A DNA stretch of 64,000 nucleotides from Phoronis australis (taxonomy: Eukaryota; Phoronida; Phoronidae). Made by a program: the position numbers and the translations under genes. The notes below the pieces were generated by a model. It saw only the letters and a list, made by a program, of their open reading frames with translations. It was not told where the DNA came from and ran no database searches. This document shows, piece by piece, positions 1 through 11,107 of this stretch. Position 1 is the first letter of the stretch. Every line of letters begins with the position of its first letter. The stretch spans positions 1,314,555 through 1,378,554 of the forward strand of contig NMRA01000011.1 of assembly GCA_002633005.1 (NCBI GenBank), written 5' to 3'.

Positions 1-17
1 CCCCCCCCCCCCCCCCC
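1..17. repeat. poly-C run at window edge
   Basis: A run of 17 C opens the window. Similar C or G homopolymers recur at about 6291-6302, 6702-6713, 57272-57279 and 62102-62116, mostly inside or beside small transposon-like repeats. Confidence 0.9.
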
Positions 18-1680
18 GTGGTTAGAATGATACATGTAACTTACTAAGTACAAGAGGCACCAACGTGGCTCCTAGCGTACACAAGATGATGGATGCCGTC
101 ATGTTTATCTTGATGGGGAATTTGGCTACCTGAGTGAATGGGCGACAAAAGTCACACAACAATCGAAGGTTGCGTTTCGACCACAAGACAGAGTATCAAT
201 GCACAAACCATAAGGCTATATTAGCAGTGTTACATATGAAAACGAGTAACGGTACACGAACCTGACATCAGGGGCACAAGCCCAATCAAAACAATCAGCG
301 GCAGCGGTGTCGGGACTGGTTGGGTGTGAGCCATCATCAGAAATTACATTCATCTCGACGTTCAGAAAAGCCCCTCATGATGCCTGTAGCCGACCATTTG
401 TTGCTCCGTAGGATTCAATTTAGTACTTCCTCGCCTTCAGTTCACTTAACTCTGTTTTGAGTTCTGAACCATAATAACGTAGGCGGCTACAAAACCAGAG
501 AAGCCCAAGCCTATTTGTCTTGGCTCTCCGGGTACAAGTAGGTCAAACCTGGTTCATAGGTCAAATGAGTGTGTTTGAGAAAAGGTCATTACATAATCCA
601 CCGCTGGTGTTGACCGCAGTACACCCCCGTGGCGCCATGTACTGCAATTTGCCCCGGGGGACCACTCATTTTGAAAAGGTGCCCGCAGGCGTGTACCAAA
701 AATTGCGGATAGGCGGTACTTTTTCGGGACGTTTTGCGGGACCCGCGAGGGATCGGCCACTCCAATTAATAGGCCCTAAATTTCCATTTCGTCCCCAAAG
801 GGCAGAAAATCTACCCCCCCCAAAGGAAAGGGAAGTAGCAGACCTGGCACCCGTAATATGGGATCTTTCACCTGGCGGCACCTTGTCAATATGGGTGAAC
901 CCCGGGATTTTACCGGACTGAGCAGGGGCACGAGACGCCGGGTGTTCGATGAGTGACCGGAGACAACAGAGACAAAAAGTAGGCCTAATCGGCGAGGTCA
1001 ACGACTTTCGACTTCCCGAGTCATTAGTTTTGAACCACGGGGCCTTCTTTTTGTTCACTGTATAGTATAGTGCCCGACAGCATGTCATTCAAGTGTTTAG
1101 GCAATAACTGAACGCAGTACACTCAGGCTGGTAACTCGGCACTGCATAGGTTCAGCGGTAGGGTTTCCAAAGCAGATTTGCCATTCTCAACGAATCGCGA
1201 CAATTCGACATTTGAGACACTCGATTTTCAAGTATCTTCATGTGGAGCTAACGTATTATTTTTGCTTAGTTTAACGTATGAATGATAAGTTTTGAACAAT
1301 TTCCTCAGCTCAGCAAGTGCAGTTATAGAGTTATTGTGTTGTTTTATTAGAGCAACTGGATAATTTATTTGAAAACTGAAAAACGCGTTCGTTGGGTCAA
1401 TTTTCGCTCTAGTTTGTTATCATTGACGACAAACAATCTCATTGAGCAATTTTATCATTCAGCATGCTTGGTAAAATCATCTCGAGAAAAACAGCTCTTA
1501 GTATTTTATGTTTTCTTGTGTATTTTTCATGGACATATAAAAATTTAACTTTTGAACTAAATTTTTACTTTTTTAAAACACGTCGTTTGTTTATAACTGT
1601 GTTTTATAAAAACAGGTGCCGTGGTGTTTGCACTTGTCTTAATTTTCATTAGAGACTATCGATTCCATAAGTGAATTCAA
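18..1680. other. gene-free stretch, one GC-rich patch
   Basis: No coding exon can be supported here. Positions about 600-1020 are richer in GC and open in overlapping frames on both strands (133 and 140 codons), but neither translation looks like a known family and the longer plus-strand one begins at TTG. The rest is ordinary AT-rich sequence. Confidence 0.5.
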
Positions 1681-1683
1681 AGA

Positions 1684-3317
1684 CGTCTCGTAAATGACAC
1701 AACATGTCCCGTAAGTGAGGGGCAAGTGATATTGTGACGTTGGCTATTATTTCTGACCACCAATACTTCAGGAAAAACTGGTATGAAATAATGACGAATA
1801 GTATACGTATTTAAGGCTATTTCTTGTCACCTGTATGAGTTGATGTAACTGATTACGAAATAAAAATGGCAACAGATTATAATTCAAGCGTATAGTCTAA
1901 AGACTGTTAAGGTTAAAAACTGCAATGTTAACTCGGCTTTAAACGTCATAAAGGGAAATCAAGGTAGTCCAGCAATTCATCTGACGCCTTGAACGCTCTG
2001 CAGCTTTCCCAGTAGGTGCGAGGTTCAGGACGAGCTTCAGGATGTCATCTTTCCGTAGCCAACTCTTGTTTCCTTCGGCCACATAAACAATCCACTCATT
2101 TTCAAGTTACTGGACGGCTGCAAAAAGTGGACTTCCACAGGCAAGTCAACATCATCTGTGTTCGACGACTTGTCCGAGATATCGGCGACCTTCATATTTA
2201 CAAACAAAATTGCCTTGCTTCACTTACATCTTGACTTCTTTGGTTTCAGCTAACACTCTATTGTTTTCTTGTCTTTCGACTTCTTGTGCTTCTGTCAGTT
2301 CTGACACTGGTGCGAAATACCCGTAACTCGTTCACGTTCTCTTCTAAACCATTCGTCACCAAGTTGTGCCTTTTTACGGGCTCTGTAGACTATTTCTTCA
2401 TCCGCTACGACTTGGATTTTGGCATTCCGCAACGCAAACCAAGGTGACAAACTCTAATTAATAGGTATTAAATAAAATAAAAAGATGTCATCATTATTTT
2501 CGCAAGGTCAGCTGCACTAAGTCATGTATCGCCACAGATAATAATTTAATTATTACCCGGTACTTAAAAATGAATTGAATTTGAGTGAAAATAAAACAAA
2601 TCTCTTACGGGACACTGGATATCATTTACGTGACAATTTTTACGAGAACTTATCAAGACCAACGTCAAGTAAATTCTAATCAAAGTATGTTTCACAGGAA
2701 GCATTTCGTCACTTATTTTAGTACATTAATAACAACCCTAAAACATGAGAATTATAAAAATGAGATTACTAAAAACTTATCAAAAAGTTCTGCTGACTTC
2801 TTTAGCGAGTATTTTCAGACTGTCTCAAAGTCGGCTGAAGCGCACGTGCTCGTTCTTGAAAACTTGACCTATATTCATTTCACACATGCCAATAGTAGGT
2901 GAAATTAATTGGACTTGACCTAATTATAAAATTGTCGTCCCGTAAATGAAGGCTCGTAAATGATAAGCAATCAATTTCAAAGGCCAACATTTTTTTTCTA
3001 AATGTCCGCCAAAAACTTTCAATACTACATTGATTTTGCACATCACCATAGCTTTGTAGAGTTATTTTAATTTCCAAATCTTCATTTTAATCAAAGCTCT
3101 ATTGTTGAGTTTATGCACGTCTCGTAAATGATTCCAAAAAACATTCCGCCGGCTTCTTGAAAAGCAGTGCCACACAGCCACTTTCAGATAAGGCAAAGGT
3201 TTAAAAAATCAATGCCATCGCCGTTTCTTGTGTATTACAAATTATTGATCGCGAATTCAATAAAATGTCTCTTGAAACTTTTTTCACAAAAACACGCCAA
3301 TGAGGTCTCGTAAATGA
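1684..3317 (+). repeat. cluster of six TCTCGTAAATGA-like motifs
   Basis: The motif GTCTCGTAAATGA, or a close variant, occurs at 1684-1697, 1705-1718 (TCCCGTAAGTGA), 2936-2949 (TCCCGTAAATGA), 2951-2963, 3117-3131 and 3304-3317, all in the same orientation. I did not notice it elsewhere in the window. It surrounds a decayed coding relic, so these could be subterminal repeats of an old mobile element, but I see no matching termini. Confidence 0.6.
1990..2450 (-). pseudogene. decayed relic of a multicopy ORF
   Basis: Read on the minus strand, this stretch gives protein-like segments that jump frames at least three times. In order they are: a charged segment with VADEEIVYRARKKAQ and DEWFRRERERV; a segment with APVSELTEAQEVERQ; one with FVCKYEGRRYLGQVVE; one with DVDLPVEVHFLQPSS and GLFMWPKE; and one with SWLRKDDILKLVLNLAP. 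The order (YEGxxYLGQV, then VxVHFxxPS, then a WP motif, then an ILKL-P motif) resembles a domain I recognise from repetitive uncharacterised metazoan ORFs that often accompany mobile elements. Frameshifts and stops show it is dead. The family assignment is from memory of the pattern, not a search. No intact exon flanks it. Confidence 0.45.
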
Positions 3318-3319
3318 TT

Positions 3320-4710
3320 TGAGATTTGTTTTCATTCAGTAAACATGGTGGTAATTAAAATTTACTTTTGTTTATGAAAAACATTGGCTTTCTCTTCGGA
3401 ATATGTCTCGCTGAGTTTCCAAAACGTAATTATTCGTTTCGATGGGACAAGTTATTATAACAAAAAAGAGCCTGTTTCTACATTGTCGTTTTTTCAGCTT
3501 CACGAAATTTTATGGAACCCTAGGCTGCATGGTGCTTTGTGACACCTACCATGTAAACTGTAGCCGGTCATGAGACACAGCACCCTCATTAGACATATTA
3601 TTCTTTATTTTAAAAGTCTTTTGACATTGTTTCATGACTTCGGACATTCTCTGTGGTGAGCTGAACATTGGCTTCACCATTTGTCGCGATTCATTGAGCT
3701 TGTTCAAGTGTGCCGCCGCCGGACCCACTGACCGACTTGTGGCTCAGTGAACTTTTGACACGGAGATTCACCGAGGATTCCATTCATTAATTAGTCAAAA
3801 ACACGTCAAACTAAGTGAATATTTTTCAAACACGCTTAAAATCATTCAAAAGAAAATATGAACATGAGCGACACACCACGGACATGGGCGGGACACCTGA
3901 TAAGGGGATGAGGAGCAGTAGCTCCCCACTTATTTCAGTGCTACGCAGCCCATGCTATGTCTGGAAGGATTGGGGCCTCATTGTTTTATGAACAGAAATT
4001 TGGCTCTCTCTCCACAATTAATGAAAAAAGGTTAATTAGTCGGAATAATTATGAGTGGTGAGAGTCTAGAAATAACTTATAAAAAGAATATCAAAATTGC
4101 AGTTGATTCCCAGAGGCTTTGTCCGTTTGCTAAAGTTACATTCCATTACTTTTTCAAAAACAGTCGTATGGGGCGTAATGAGCCCAATTTCTGACTTTTA
4201 AATTTTAGTCATCATGAAACAGGCCTCAGAGGAATGAAAATTCACCCGTCAGCGGAGCGGCTTGGCAAATCTGAAAAGGTTGAGATCACTTCGCGCGACT
4301 AGTCCAGCGCTCTATTTAGTTCTAGTTCATTCTCAAGTAATTATTTCCTATGGCTCTCTTTTTTCGTTAACTCGGCGGCGGAAAGTTGGCCACCATTTTC
4401 ACGCAAGCTTCGATCAGCAATTGCTGTCCACATCGGTCATTTTTCAAGGCGCCGGCGAGCAACGACTCCATTTGAGTAAGCCTCCTTTGGCCGGAATTGG
4501 TGATCTCCAATAAAGTCTCAAAACACCACAGGTTTTGCTGCTGTATTATAATATCTTCAAAAAGGTCAATTCTATCCCCAAAATAACACTAAAACCAATT
4601 GCGTCTGCCCTGAAGAATTTTCGACTGAATGTCGACTCGGTGAAAGTTTATAATATGTCCTAATTAATGAAATAGTCTTGGTGGAAAGCTGGTCGGATAA
4701 TAGTCACATT
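3320..4710. other. gene-free stretch
   Basis: I see no exon, RNA gene or clear repeat here. Short open frames (for example 4262-4513) have no recognisable content. Confidence 0.5.
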
Positions 4711-4711
4711 C

Positions 4712-4781
4712 GGGGATCCTGCATTTTGAGAACCGGTTCAGTTTCTCCATACAACGAATGCGGTTCTCAAAATCGGGGACC
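4712..4781. repeat. palindromic mini-element, copy 1
   Basis: Two arms, 4712-4736 and 4760-4781, are imperfect inverted copies built around ATTTTGAGAACCGG. The same core with similar arm length and spacing recurs at 61447-61526, so this is a dispersed foldback MITE rather than a unique hairpin. No convincing target-site duplication is visible. Confidence 0.6.
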
Positions 4782-4789
4782 ATTTATAA

Positions 4790-6230
4790 GCTACCATAAA
4801 GCTGTTTAAATAATTGTATATAATTTTACACCCATCGATTCCAAGCATAAGTTTTGACGCACAACACCGACGACGAAATATTCCCCTGGCTCGTGCTTTA
4901 TAAAAATGGCCAATTGCCGATGTGGGCAACTCAACGAAGTATTTGTCGAAAAAAAGTTTGATTACGGGAGTATTTGTTCGAGTTGGAAGGAATTAAAGAC
5001 ATCGACGGCCTCCTAAGGTGTCTTTCTATGCGCAAAAGGTACTTATAGCGTGATCTTGATCGTTTAATTAGTGTGAGGCATAATTCGCCGAAAAGCTCCC
5101 GGCGTATGGTGGCCCTATAGGAGCATCACCGTCTCAACGGTTTCCTTTGGAGGTGGGCGCATAGAGAATGTGCAAAGATTAAACAAATTAAGACAGCCTT
5201 GATTGATAATTCTGCTTGTGCTTATTGCTGCAAGTATCTGGTACCACAGGCTTATTATATTTCCACTGATGTTCGTTGTTAGTCTAAGAAACCTGTTTGC
5301 AGGTCGTTCCATGATCATTTGCATAATTTATGCAATTAATGGCCACCATTATTTAAATTCTGTTTTTGCTCATGACAACTTCCATCCTGGCGTTACATGT
5401 TGATTTTTTACATTTGCACACATTTTTAGTGGCCAGTGAATTTGACGAATCAGTATGCAGGTAATTACATCATAAATTTGCATAATTTATTTAAATTGTG
5501 ACCACCAACAGTAGTTTGTCTCATCATCTTGGTTACATGACTCTGGACGGTTTGTTAAAACTCGAGAGACTTTTGCGTGACTGCACCATCTGAAACAAGG
5601 TCTGAAATTAATTCGGAAGTGTGCTGGTAGAATAGGATACGTGTTACATTCAGTGAAGCCACTAAAACCGTGCACTCGGATATGTTTCAGCATCAGGCTT
5701 AACAAACTAATTTGTTAGAGAATGTCCAAAGTCAATAACTGAAGCACAATCTGACATACTCAAATGGCGTCGTCTTCTCTTTTTAAAAGTTTGGTTGAAG
5801 ACACGAGTGTACTCTTGTTGTGACAACTCGCTCTTACTCTCTATAAAATTTGCATAACGTAAATTGCCATAGCGAAGAAACAAGTTAAAATGGTAGATTT
5901 CGAGATCACACGTCTCATTCTAAAGCTTACTTTGTGGTGGAAGAGAAATCAATTGTTAAAATATACAGTGGCAGCAGGTAGAAGGGCATACAAACAGTGA
6001 GTGTGAAGATAACACACGGTAGGAAGCCCACAAGTTGAGCAAAATATTGCATGGAAAGAACCTGCCGTCTGAAGTTATGACACTTACCTGTTCTTTAATT
6101 TTGGTTGGCGTACATATTGTCATTTACACTGCTCAATGTGTCCTCGCTTCACGTGGCTAGACTGTTGTATATCAGTTCCAACTCTCGATTTAATCACAGC
6201 TAGGAACACTATTACTAGTTCCTATAGGTA
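4790..6230. other. gene-free stretch
   Basis: No supportable feature. The ATG-rich short frames around 5115-5705 overlap on both strands and have no family signature. Confidence 0.45.
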
Positions 6231-6233
6231 CAT

Positions 6234-6262
6234 GTGGCACCAGGTAGCACCAGGTAGCACCA
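6234..6262. repeat. short 10-bp tandem repeat
   Basis: About three copies of AGGTAGCACC lie directly beside the left end of the next transposon-like element. Confidence 0.8.
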
Positions 6263-6265
6263 GTA

Positions 6266-6502
6266 CAGTGGCAGGTCTATATTTTCAGTAAGGGGGGGGG
6301 GGTTAGGATTCGCACGAATCCGAGGCGCGTAACGCCGAGCGGAGGGAAGGTCGGGAGGGAATTTCCCCTCCCGTGTAAGTTTTTTTTGGTTTTTAGTACC
6401 TGATTTCGTTTTCCTGTTGACATGTTTTTAATTTCTATTTTTAATCCTGTCCCGAGGGGTGTTTGAGCCCCCTGAACCCCCACACCCGTAGATCCGCCTC
6501 TG
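6266..6502. mobile_element. hAT-like MITE, 237 bp, 5-bp TSD CAGTA
   Basis: The left end reads CAGTGGCAGGTCTA and the right end, in reverse complement, reads CAGAGGCGGATCTA. The element is flanked by perfect 5-bp direct repeats CAGTA at 6261-6265 and 6503-6507. It contains a G homopolymer near the left end and a complementary C-rich stretch near the right, and has no coding capacity. Termini of the same type bound the elements at 9421-9576 and 57237-58250. A CAG start fits hAT transposons, but 5-bp duplications are shorter than the usual 8 bp, so the superfamily is open. Confidence 0.75.
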
Positions 6503-6509
6503 CAGTACA

Positions 6510-7380
6510 AGCAACTCTCTTAATAATACACATCGGTGCTTACCAGTTCGTGCAGAACGGAAATATTCATTTAAATGCTGCTGGTGCCCTCAGAAATCCG
6601 TATTAATGGATATCATGAAGCTGAGAAAACTTTTAAGGTTCTATAATAGGGAGCTCAGTCCGACAACTGGAAACACCCCCAGCGGACCTAGGATGTCGTG
6701 AGGGGGGGGGGGGCGCCAGGAACTTCCGGTTCCCCTAACACCAGCCGTAAGAGTATCATTTTCAGGAATACCCATTCCAGAATCTATGTCACTTCACTAT
6801 TTCTACAAACAGTCAATTTAATGTACACGTAATGTAAAATAATCACAAGGTTCATGGAACACTTACCGTTCCATTACCTTCGAATATTATAATATGTGGT
6901 GTGCAGAATAATAGCATAATGTTAAGTGGAAAAAGTATGGTAGAAACGATTGGAAAATACTATAATTAGTTTTGTAAGTAATTGTTTGAGGCATCACTAA
7001 TAGCCAGGCAACTTCAGTTTAAGAGGACTTGACATAATGAGCAGTAAACGAACAAGAAGGATATTTTGCGGCACCGTTGTACACCAGAAATTAAAACCGA
7101 AAGGCTAACATACACAAGGATTTTATTTTCACTTTTACAAAGAAAGATTCGCACATGTATTGAGCTTGACTTTGAACGCAATTTGTGACAATGGCCCGAT
7201 TTCAGTTTACAGACACGCAACAAATCTGTCACAACCACAAAACTTTTTAAGCTTTTCACGACGCCCTGACTTTATCATGCTGTTGAGTTCATTAGTTTCG
7301 CCTTCTGTCATTCGAAGTCAATCGTTACGTACACAATACTCTTAATTCAAATAAGGATTTACGCATATTCTCTTTACGCA
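6510..7380. other. gene-free stretch
   Basis: Holds a G12 run at 6702-6713 followed by a GC-rich patch. Nothing else is supportable. The far end leads into the 3' flank of the minus-strand sulfotransferase gene. Confidence 0.5.
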
Positions 7381-7404
7381 ATACGGACACAAGGAAATAT
7401 TTCT

Positions 7405-7415
7405 TTTATTTTATT
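7405..7415 (-). promoter_or_regulatory. overlapping poly(A) signals
   Basis: Two overlapping AATAAA hexamers (TTTATT on the plus strand, at 7405 and 7410) lie about 170-180 nt past the stop codon of the sulfotransferase gene. A further TTTATT near 7563 lies within about 25 nt of the stop. Either could serve as the cleavage signal. Confidence 0.5.
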
Positions 7416-7585
7416 GCTAAAGTGACACGTATAAGGCAGCACGCTTTCCGCACTAACACAAGCAGGCTGTGCTGTGTGAGTGGTGATCGAAGGAACAAGG
7501 TTTTACTTCTAAAGGCTGAGTCGGTACAGGGGCGTCCACCAGGGTTAGTCGTTTCATATATAGTTTATTGAATGTTCTCAAGCCA

Positions 7586-8791
7586 CTAGATATGTATACC
7601 TAACGAAAGGAAATTTGCTATTGTTCTGTTGAACATTTTTTCAAATAGCAAGAGCGTGTATTCATTTTCCGCTCTCGTCAGTTGAACGCACGTTTCGTTA
7701 TCTCTTGCCTCGCGTCTCAGAACGTACCCATTAGCCATGAGGTTGTACGGTCTGTTGGGATCACCAAGCAACATCTCTTTTCCTATAACGATCTTCTCAA
7801 CGCAAAACGCTTCCCATTCTCTACACATTGTTCTTAATTGCTCCACCTCTTTACGAAGTCTTTCAAGCCCGAATTTCTCCATCTTATTCAGTAAAATTTG
7901 CCTAAAATGATCGTAAGCGATGGTGTCCGCACGGTTCCACTCTCTAAACTTCTCCCGAGCGACTTCAGACAAGTGGCTTGCAGTGTGCTTCATTACGTTG
8001 TGCCTGAAGTAAACAATGTCCTTAGTTTTCCAATTTAATTGCTCCTTGAGTAGAAGTAAAGACTCGTCAAAATATTCTGTGATCATTACTAAAGAAAACA
8101 GTGACTCTATTTCCTTCACTTTCTCAATAACTCGAGTTTCGTTGTCCAATTCCTTTAAATCTAGACCGAAGTCAAACATTGAGAAATCATGAGACGGCAC
8201 TTGGTTACCATGGTCGTTTTCACACATGGCCTGTCTGACATGTTGCGAATTTCCCAACTTTTTCACTAATTCCTCCACCTTGTTAGCAGTCGTCAAGTTG
8301 AAGCAATTGTTGTAATATTCAGACATGTACGAAACAGCTGAAGCAAACAAATGAGACGGTTCTCGCATAATGGTCACAAAAACGCTATCACGAGGCATAA
8401 ATGCTTTCACTTCAGCTGCATCAAAACGCATGTGTTGGCTTAAAATGTTGAATTGTTCTGTGTGCGTTTCATTCGAGAATACCGGTAGAACGAACGACCG
8501 ATTGATTTTTTGTGGATAGTGAAATCTGGGATCGCTTTCGCCGAGAGCAAAAACCAAATCGTTGGCGTCGCCATGGCGATACAGAATGTTCTGTAAAGTA
8601 CAACTTCCGGTTTTGTGAGTCTTCAAAAACACAATATTGGTCTTCGGTTGGCAAAACAGACGATCGCAAGAATTCACATCAGATGGTTCGAGTTGGCTCA
8701 TGAATGCCAGCATGACCAGGTACGCTAAATACATCCCACTTAGAACCACTACGACCAATAACAAACGTCGACGTCGGAATAGAAGTGACAT
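7586..8791 (-). CDS. galactosylceramide/galactose-3-O-sulfotransferase-like, single exon
   Basis: A complete 401-residue ORF starting at ATG (8789-8791). It matches the Gal3ST family, Golgi type II membrane enzymes that transfer sulfate from PAPS to the 3-OH of terminal galactose on glycolipids or glycoproteins. Residues 1-9 are basic (a run of Arg) and 10-30 form one hydrophobic membrane anchor. The 5'-phosphosulfate loop is at 55-64 (FLKTHKTGSCT). The 3'-phosphate motif is at 137-151 (VFVTIMREP followed by SHLFAS). N-glycosylation sequons occur at 97 (NRS) and 107 (NET), with further NxT sites near 165 and in the C-terminal half. Length is close to vertebrate Gal3ST1-4 (about 420-490). No intron interrupts it, consistent with the expanded intronless Gal3ST-like genes of marine invertebrates. 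I cannot tell which acceptor it uses. It has no neighbour of related function. Confidence 0.92.
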   Translation of the reverse strand: MSLLFRRRRLLLVVVVLSGMYLAYLVMLAFMSQLEPSDVNSCDRLFCQPKTNIVFLKTHKTGSCTLQNILYRHGDANDLVFALGESDPRFHYPQKINRSFVLPVFSNETHTEQFNILSQHMRFDAAEVKAFMPRDSVFVTIMREPSHLFASAVSYMSEYYNNCFNLTTANKVEELVKKLGNSQHVRQAMCENDHGNQVPSHDFSMFDFGLDLKELDNETRVIEKVKEIESLFSLVMITEYFDESLLLLKEQLNWKTKDIVYFRHNVMKHTASHLSEVAREKFREWNRADTIAYDHFRQILLNKMEKFGLERLRKEVEQLRTMCREWEAFCVEKIVIGKEMLLGDPNRPYNLMANGYVLRREARDNETCVQLTRAENEYTLLLFEKMFNRTIANFLSLGIHI

Positions 8792-9190
8792 CTTGGTTAA
8801 TAGAAGATGAAACGCAATCCAAGCAATATGTAGGCCTATCGCTAAATTGCAGTGCTTTGAATGTCTTGAGAAAAGTAACCGTTGGCATGCATAGGCCTAC
8901 ATATACCATAAAAATAATTCCCTATAGTGACAATGGAAACTGCCATGACACTAAAATCTGACAGTAGCAGTTCGAGATGACATACGACTTGACAATAGGG
9001 TCTTTGAAACAATGAAGAAGTCTGTGAGTAAAAGTCTCCACTCCGATCAAACGAATCTATACATTTGACATATTGTTATTAATATAATACAATTTATGGA
9101 ACCCGTCAAGCCCTCATCTCCCATAATGCATTAGATACTCACCGCGGGAATATGCGAGAAGACCAACTCTGCAGGATAGTACTCAATCCA

Positions 9191-9350
9191 GTGGCGGATT
9201 AACTATGACTGGAGGGCAAGGCTGAGCTACAGTTCGGATACCCTAAGTTCTAACTCGGGCGGACTAGTCGTGTGGGTATTGATTTATGTCTGGTTTGATA
9301 CCTTACTTAGTAGTAGCCTTGTCCTCCCCGTGCCGGAGGAATGAGTCCCT
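9191..9350. mobile_element. probable degenerate relative of the 5-bp-TSD element
   Basis: The left end CAGTGGCGGATTAA starts at 9191. An internal GGAGGGCAAGGCT is mirrored by AGCCTTGTCCTCC near 9323-9335, giving weak inverted ends. No target duplication was found, so the right boundary is approximate. Confidence 0.4.
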
Positions 9351-9420
9351 GTGCTGGAGTGGATTTTGAGACATTGCACATTCGTCAAGACTGGCAAGCC
9401 ATAGTTTCTGTACCTATAAT

Positions 9421-9576
9421 CAGTGGCGGATTTAGAGGGGCCCAAAGGTGTTATGGCACCCCCTAAAATTCTCCCAGATTCCTTTTGGTAGTTCGGGGGT
9501 GTGAATGTCTGACGGGCAAAATCCTGGCTAATACTCTGCCCTGTCCCCCTAACTCAAAATCGTGGATCCTCCCCTG
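9421..9576. mobile_element. hAT-like MITE, 156 bp, 5-bp TSD ATAAT
   Basis: It starts CAGTGGCGGATTTAGAGGGG and ends GGATCCTCCCCTG, with perfect 5-bp direct repeats ATAAT at 9416-9420 and 9577-9581. There is no ORF. Its left 45 bases resemble the reverse complement of the fragment ending at 40548. Confidence 0.75.
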
Positions 9577-9581
9577 ATAAT

Positions 9582-11105
9582 GATAGTAAAAACTTTAGTA
9601 AAAAAGTCAATATATCACATGGGTACCGGTGGACCGACATTTCCTGGTAATACCCATACAGTGTAGCGTACAATGCAGATCGTTAGTTCCAGGTAGTACA
9701 CTGTACCTAACTCCAACCAGTGCTTCACAACGGAAGAATCGCATCTAGACTTGTGTAAGATTCTCATCTCGATAGTTTCTTGCGCTGAAATGCTTCTTTA
9801 AGTTCTTACATTCCACGTAGGCTACATCTAGGCCGTAGACTAAAGAACTATCAACAACTTTTCAGTGCAGATTGTTTGTTACGGAGGCTATTTGAGAAGC
9901 TACGAACAATTGTTTTAAATAGGAAATATACCAGAAGAGTTTAGCCACGGTTACAAATGTGTTGACAAAAAGCGCAAAAACTTCAGCAGACCAATCAGTA
10001 TTTATAACGGAAAACTTATATTCCACTTTGCAGAGGTACCAGTAATTTCTTGCCTGCACATTTGTGACAATAAAATTAAACCAATGTTGCAATATAGTTC
10101 AGAAATGGGGTTTTCATCCAGCAGAGGTTGTGGAAATATTACACAATAAGCAGCTTATTCGGCCTTGGACAAAATGCCCCCAACTTAGCGGCCAGAGCAG
10201 AACTGGGGATGCACACCATGTTAACATTAAGATTTACGTTGTTATTAGATACTGGTTGAAATTGCTTAATGTTACTGACAACACGTATATAAAACTTTGT
10301 TATAACTATCAATATAATTTGGCTGAACGAAATGTAAGCTGTTGAGTGTTATGTGTGTAGCAATTACAGTTGTTTTAATTTAAATTTGGTGCTTGGGAAA
10401 CTCAGTCGGATGGTTATGTGGGGCTGTTTTCGAGAGAGTTTAAACAAAGAAGTTTAGACATCGGTGGTCAACAGTGACACGAGGAAATGTTGAATGTCAG
10501 TAAATTAGAAACCTTAAGAGTATGCAAACATCAATTAGTGACGGTAAAGTACGTCACAATTGTAAAAAATAGAATATACCTTAAGGCTTTAGAAAGATTT
10601 AGATGTTCAAATCATAACTTACACGTAGAAAGAGAAATCTTATGAAAAACCACATAGATACTAAATTATGTACTGCTTGTGACCTGCGACCTACACGTCG
10701 TAGAAGAATTTAATTGAGTGCCAACTTTATGACGCCTATTTTTAAGTGGTCATCAAGTTGTTCTCAAAAGAACAACTTTCAAGATTGTATGTGAACTTAC
10801 ATGCAGAAGTGTGATTAATAAAATTTAGTTAAGTTTTTGATAACAGCTTGCAGCAAAAGAGGCGATGTTGTTATGCACGTTTTTTGTACAGTTGTGTGTA
10901 TGGACCGTGGGCCTTCTGTACAACGAAATAAACATTATAACTTACCGTCATCAAATTGGTCTCGATTGCTTCCTTGTGAAATTGGAGCAGTTGAGCTTCA
11001 GAGCTTCGACAGAACTGACACTTCAACATTTGTTCGATCAAGTTCATGAAATGTCGTCAGATGACGCTGTCATTTCTCTTCCGACTCGGAGATCCTAATA
11101 GTTCG
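9582..11105. other. gene-free stretch
   Basis: No exon or repeat can be supported. Open frames at 9862-10092 and 10837-11098 lack recognisable content and overlap alternative frames. Confidence 0.45.
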
Positions 11106-11107
11106 GT

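Noticed and set aside
520-921. 133-codon plus-strand open frame, overlapped by a 140-codon minus frame
   Set aside because: It begins at TTG, has no recognisable motif and lies in a GC-rich patch where both strands stay open by composition.
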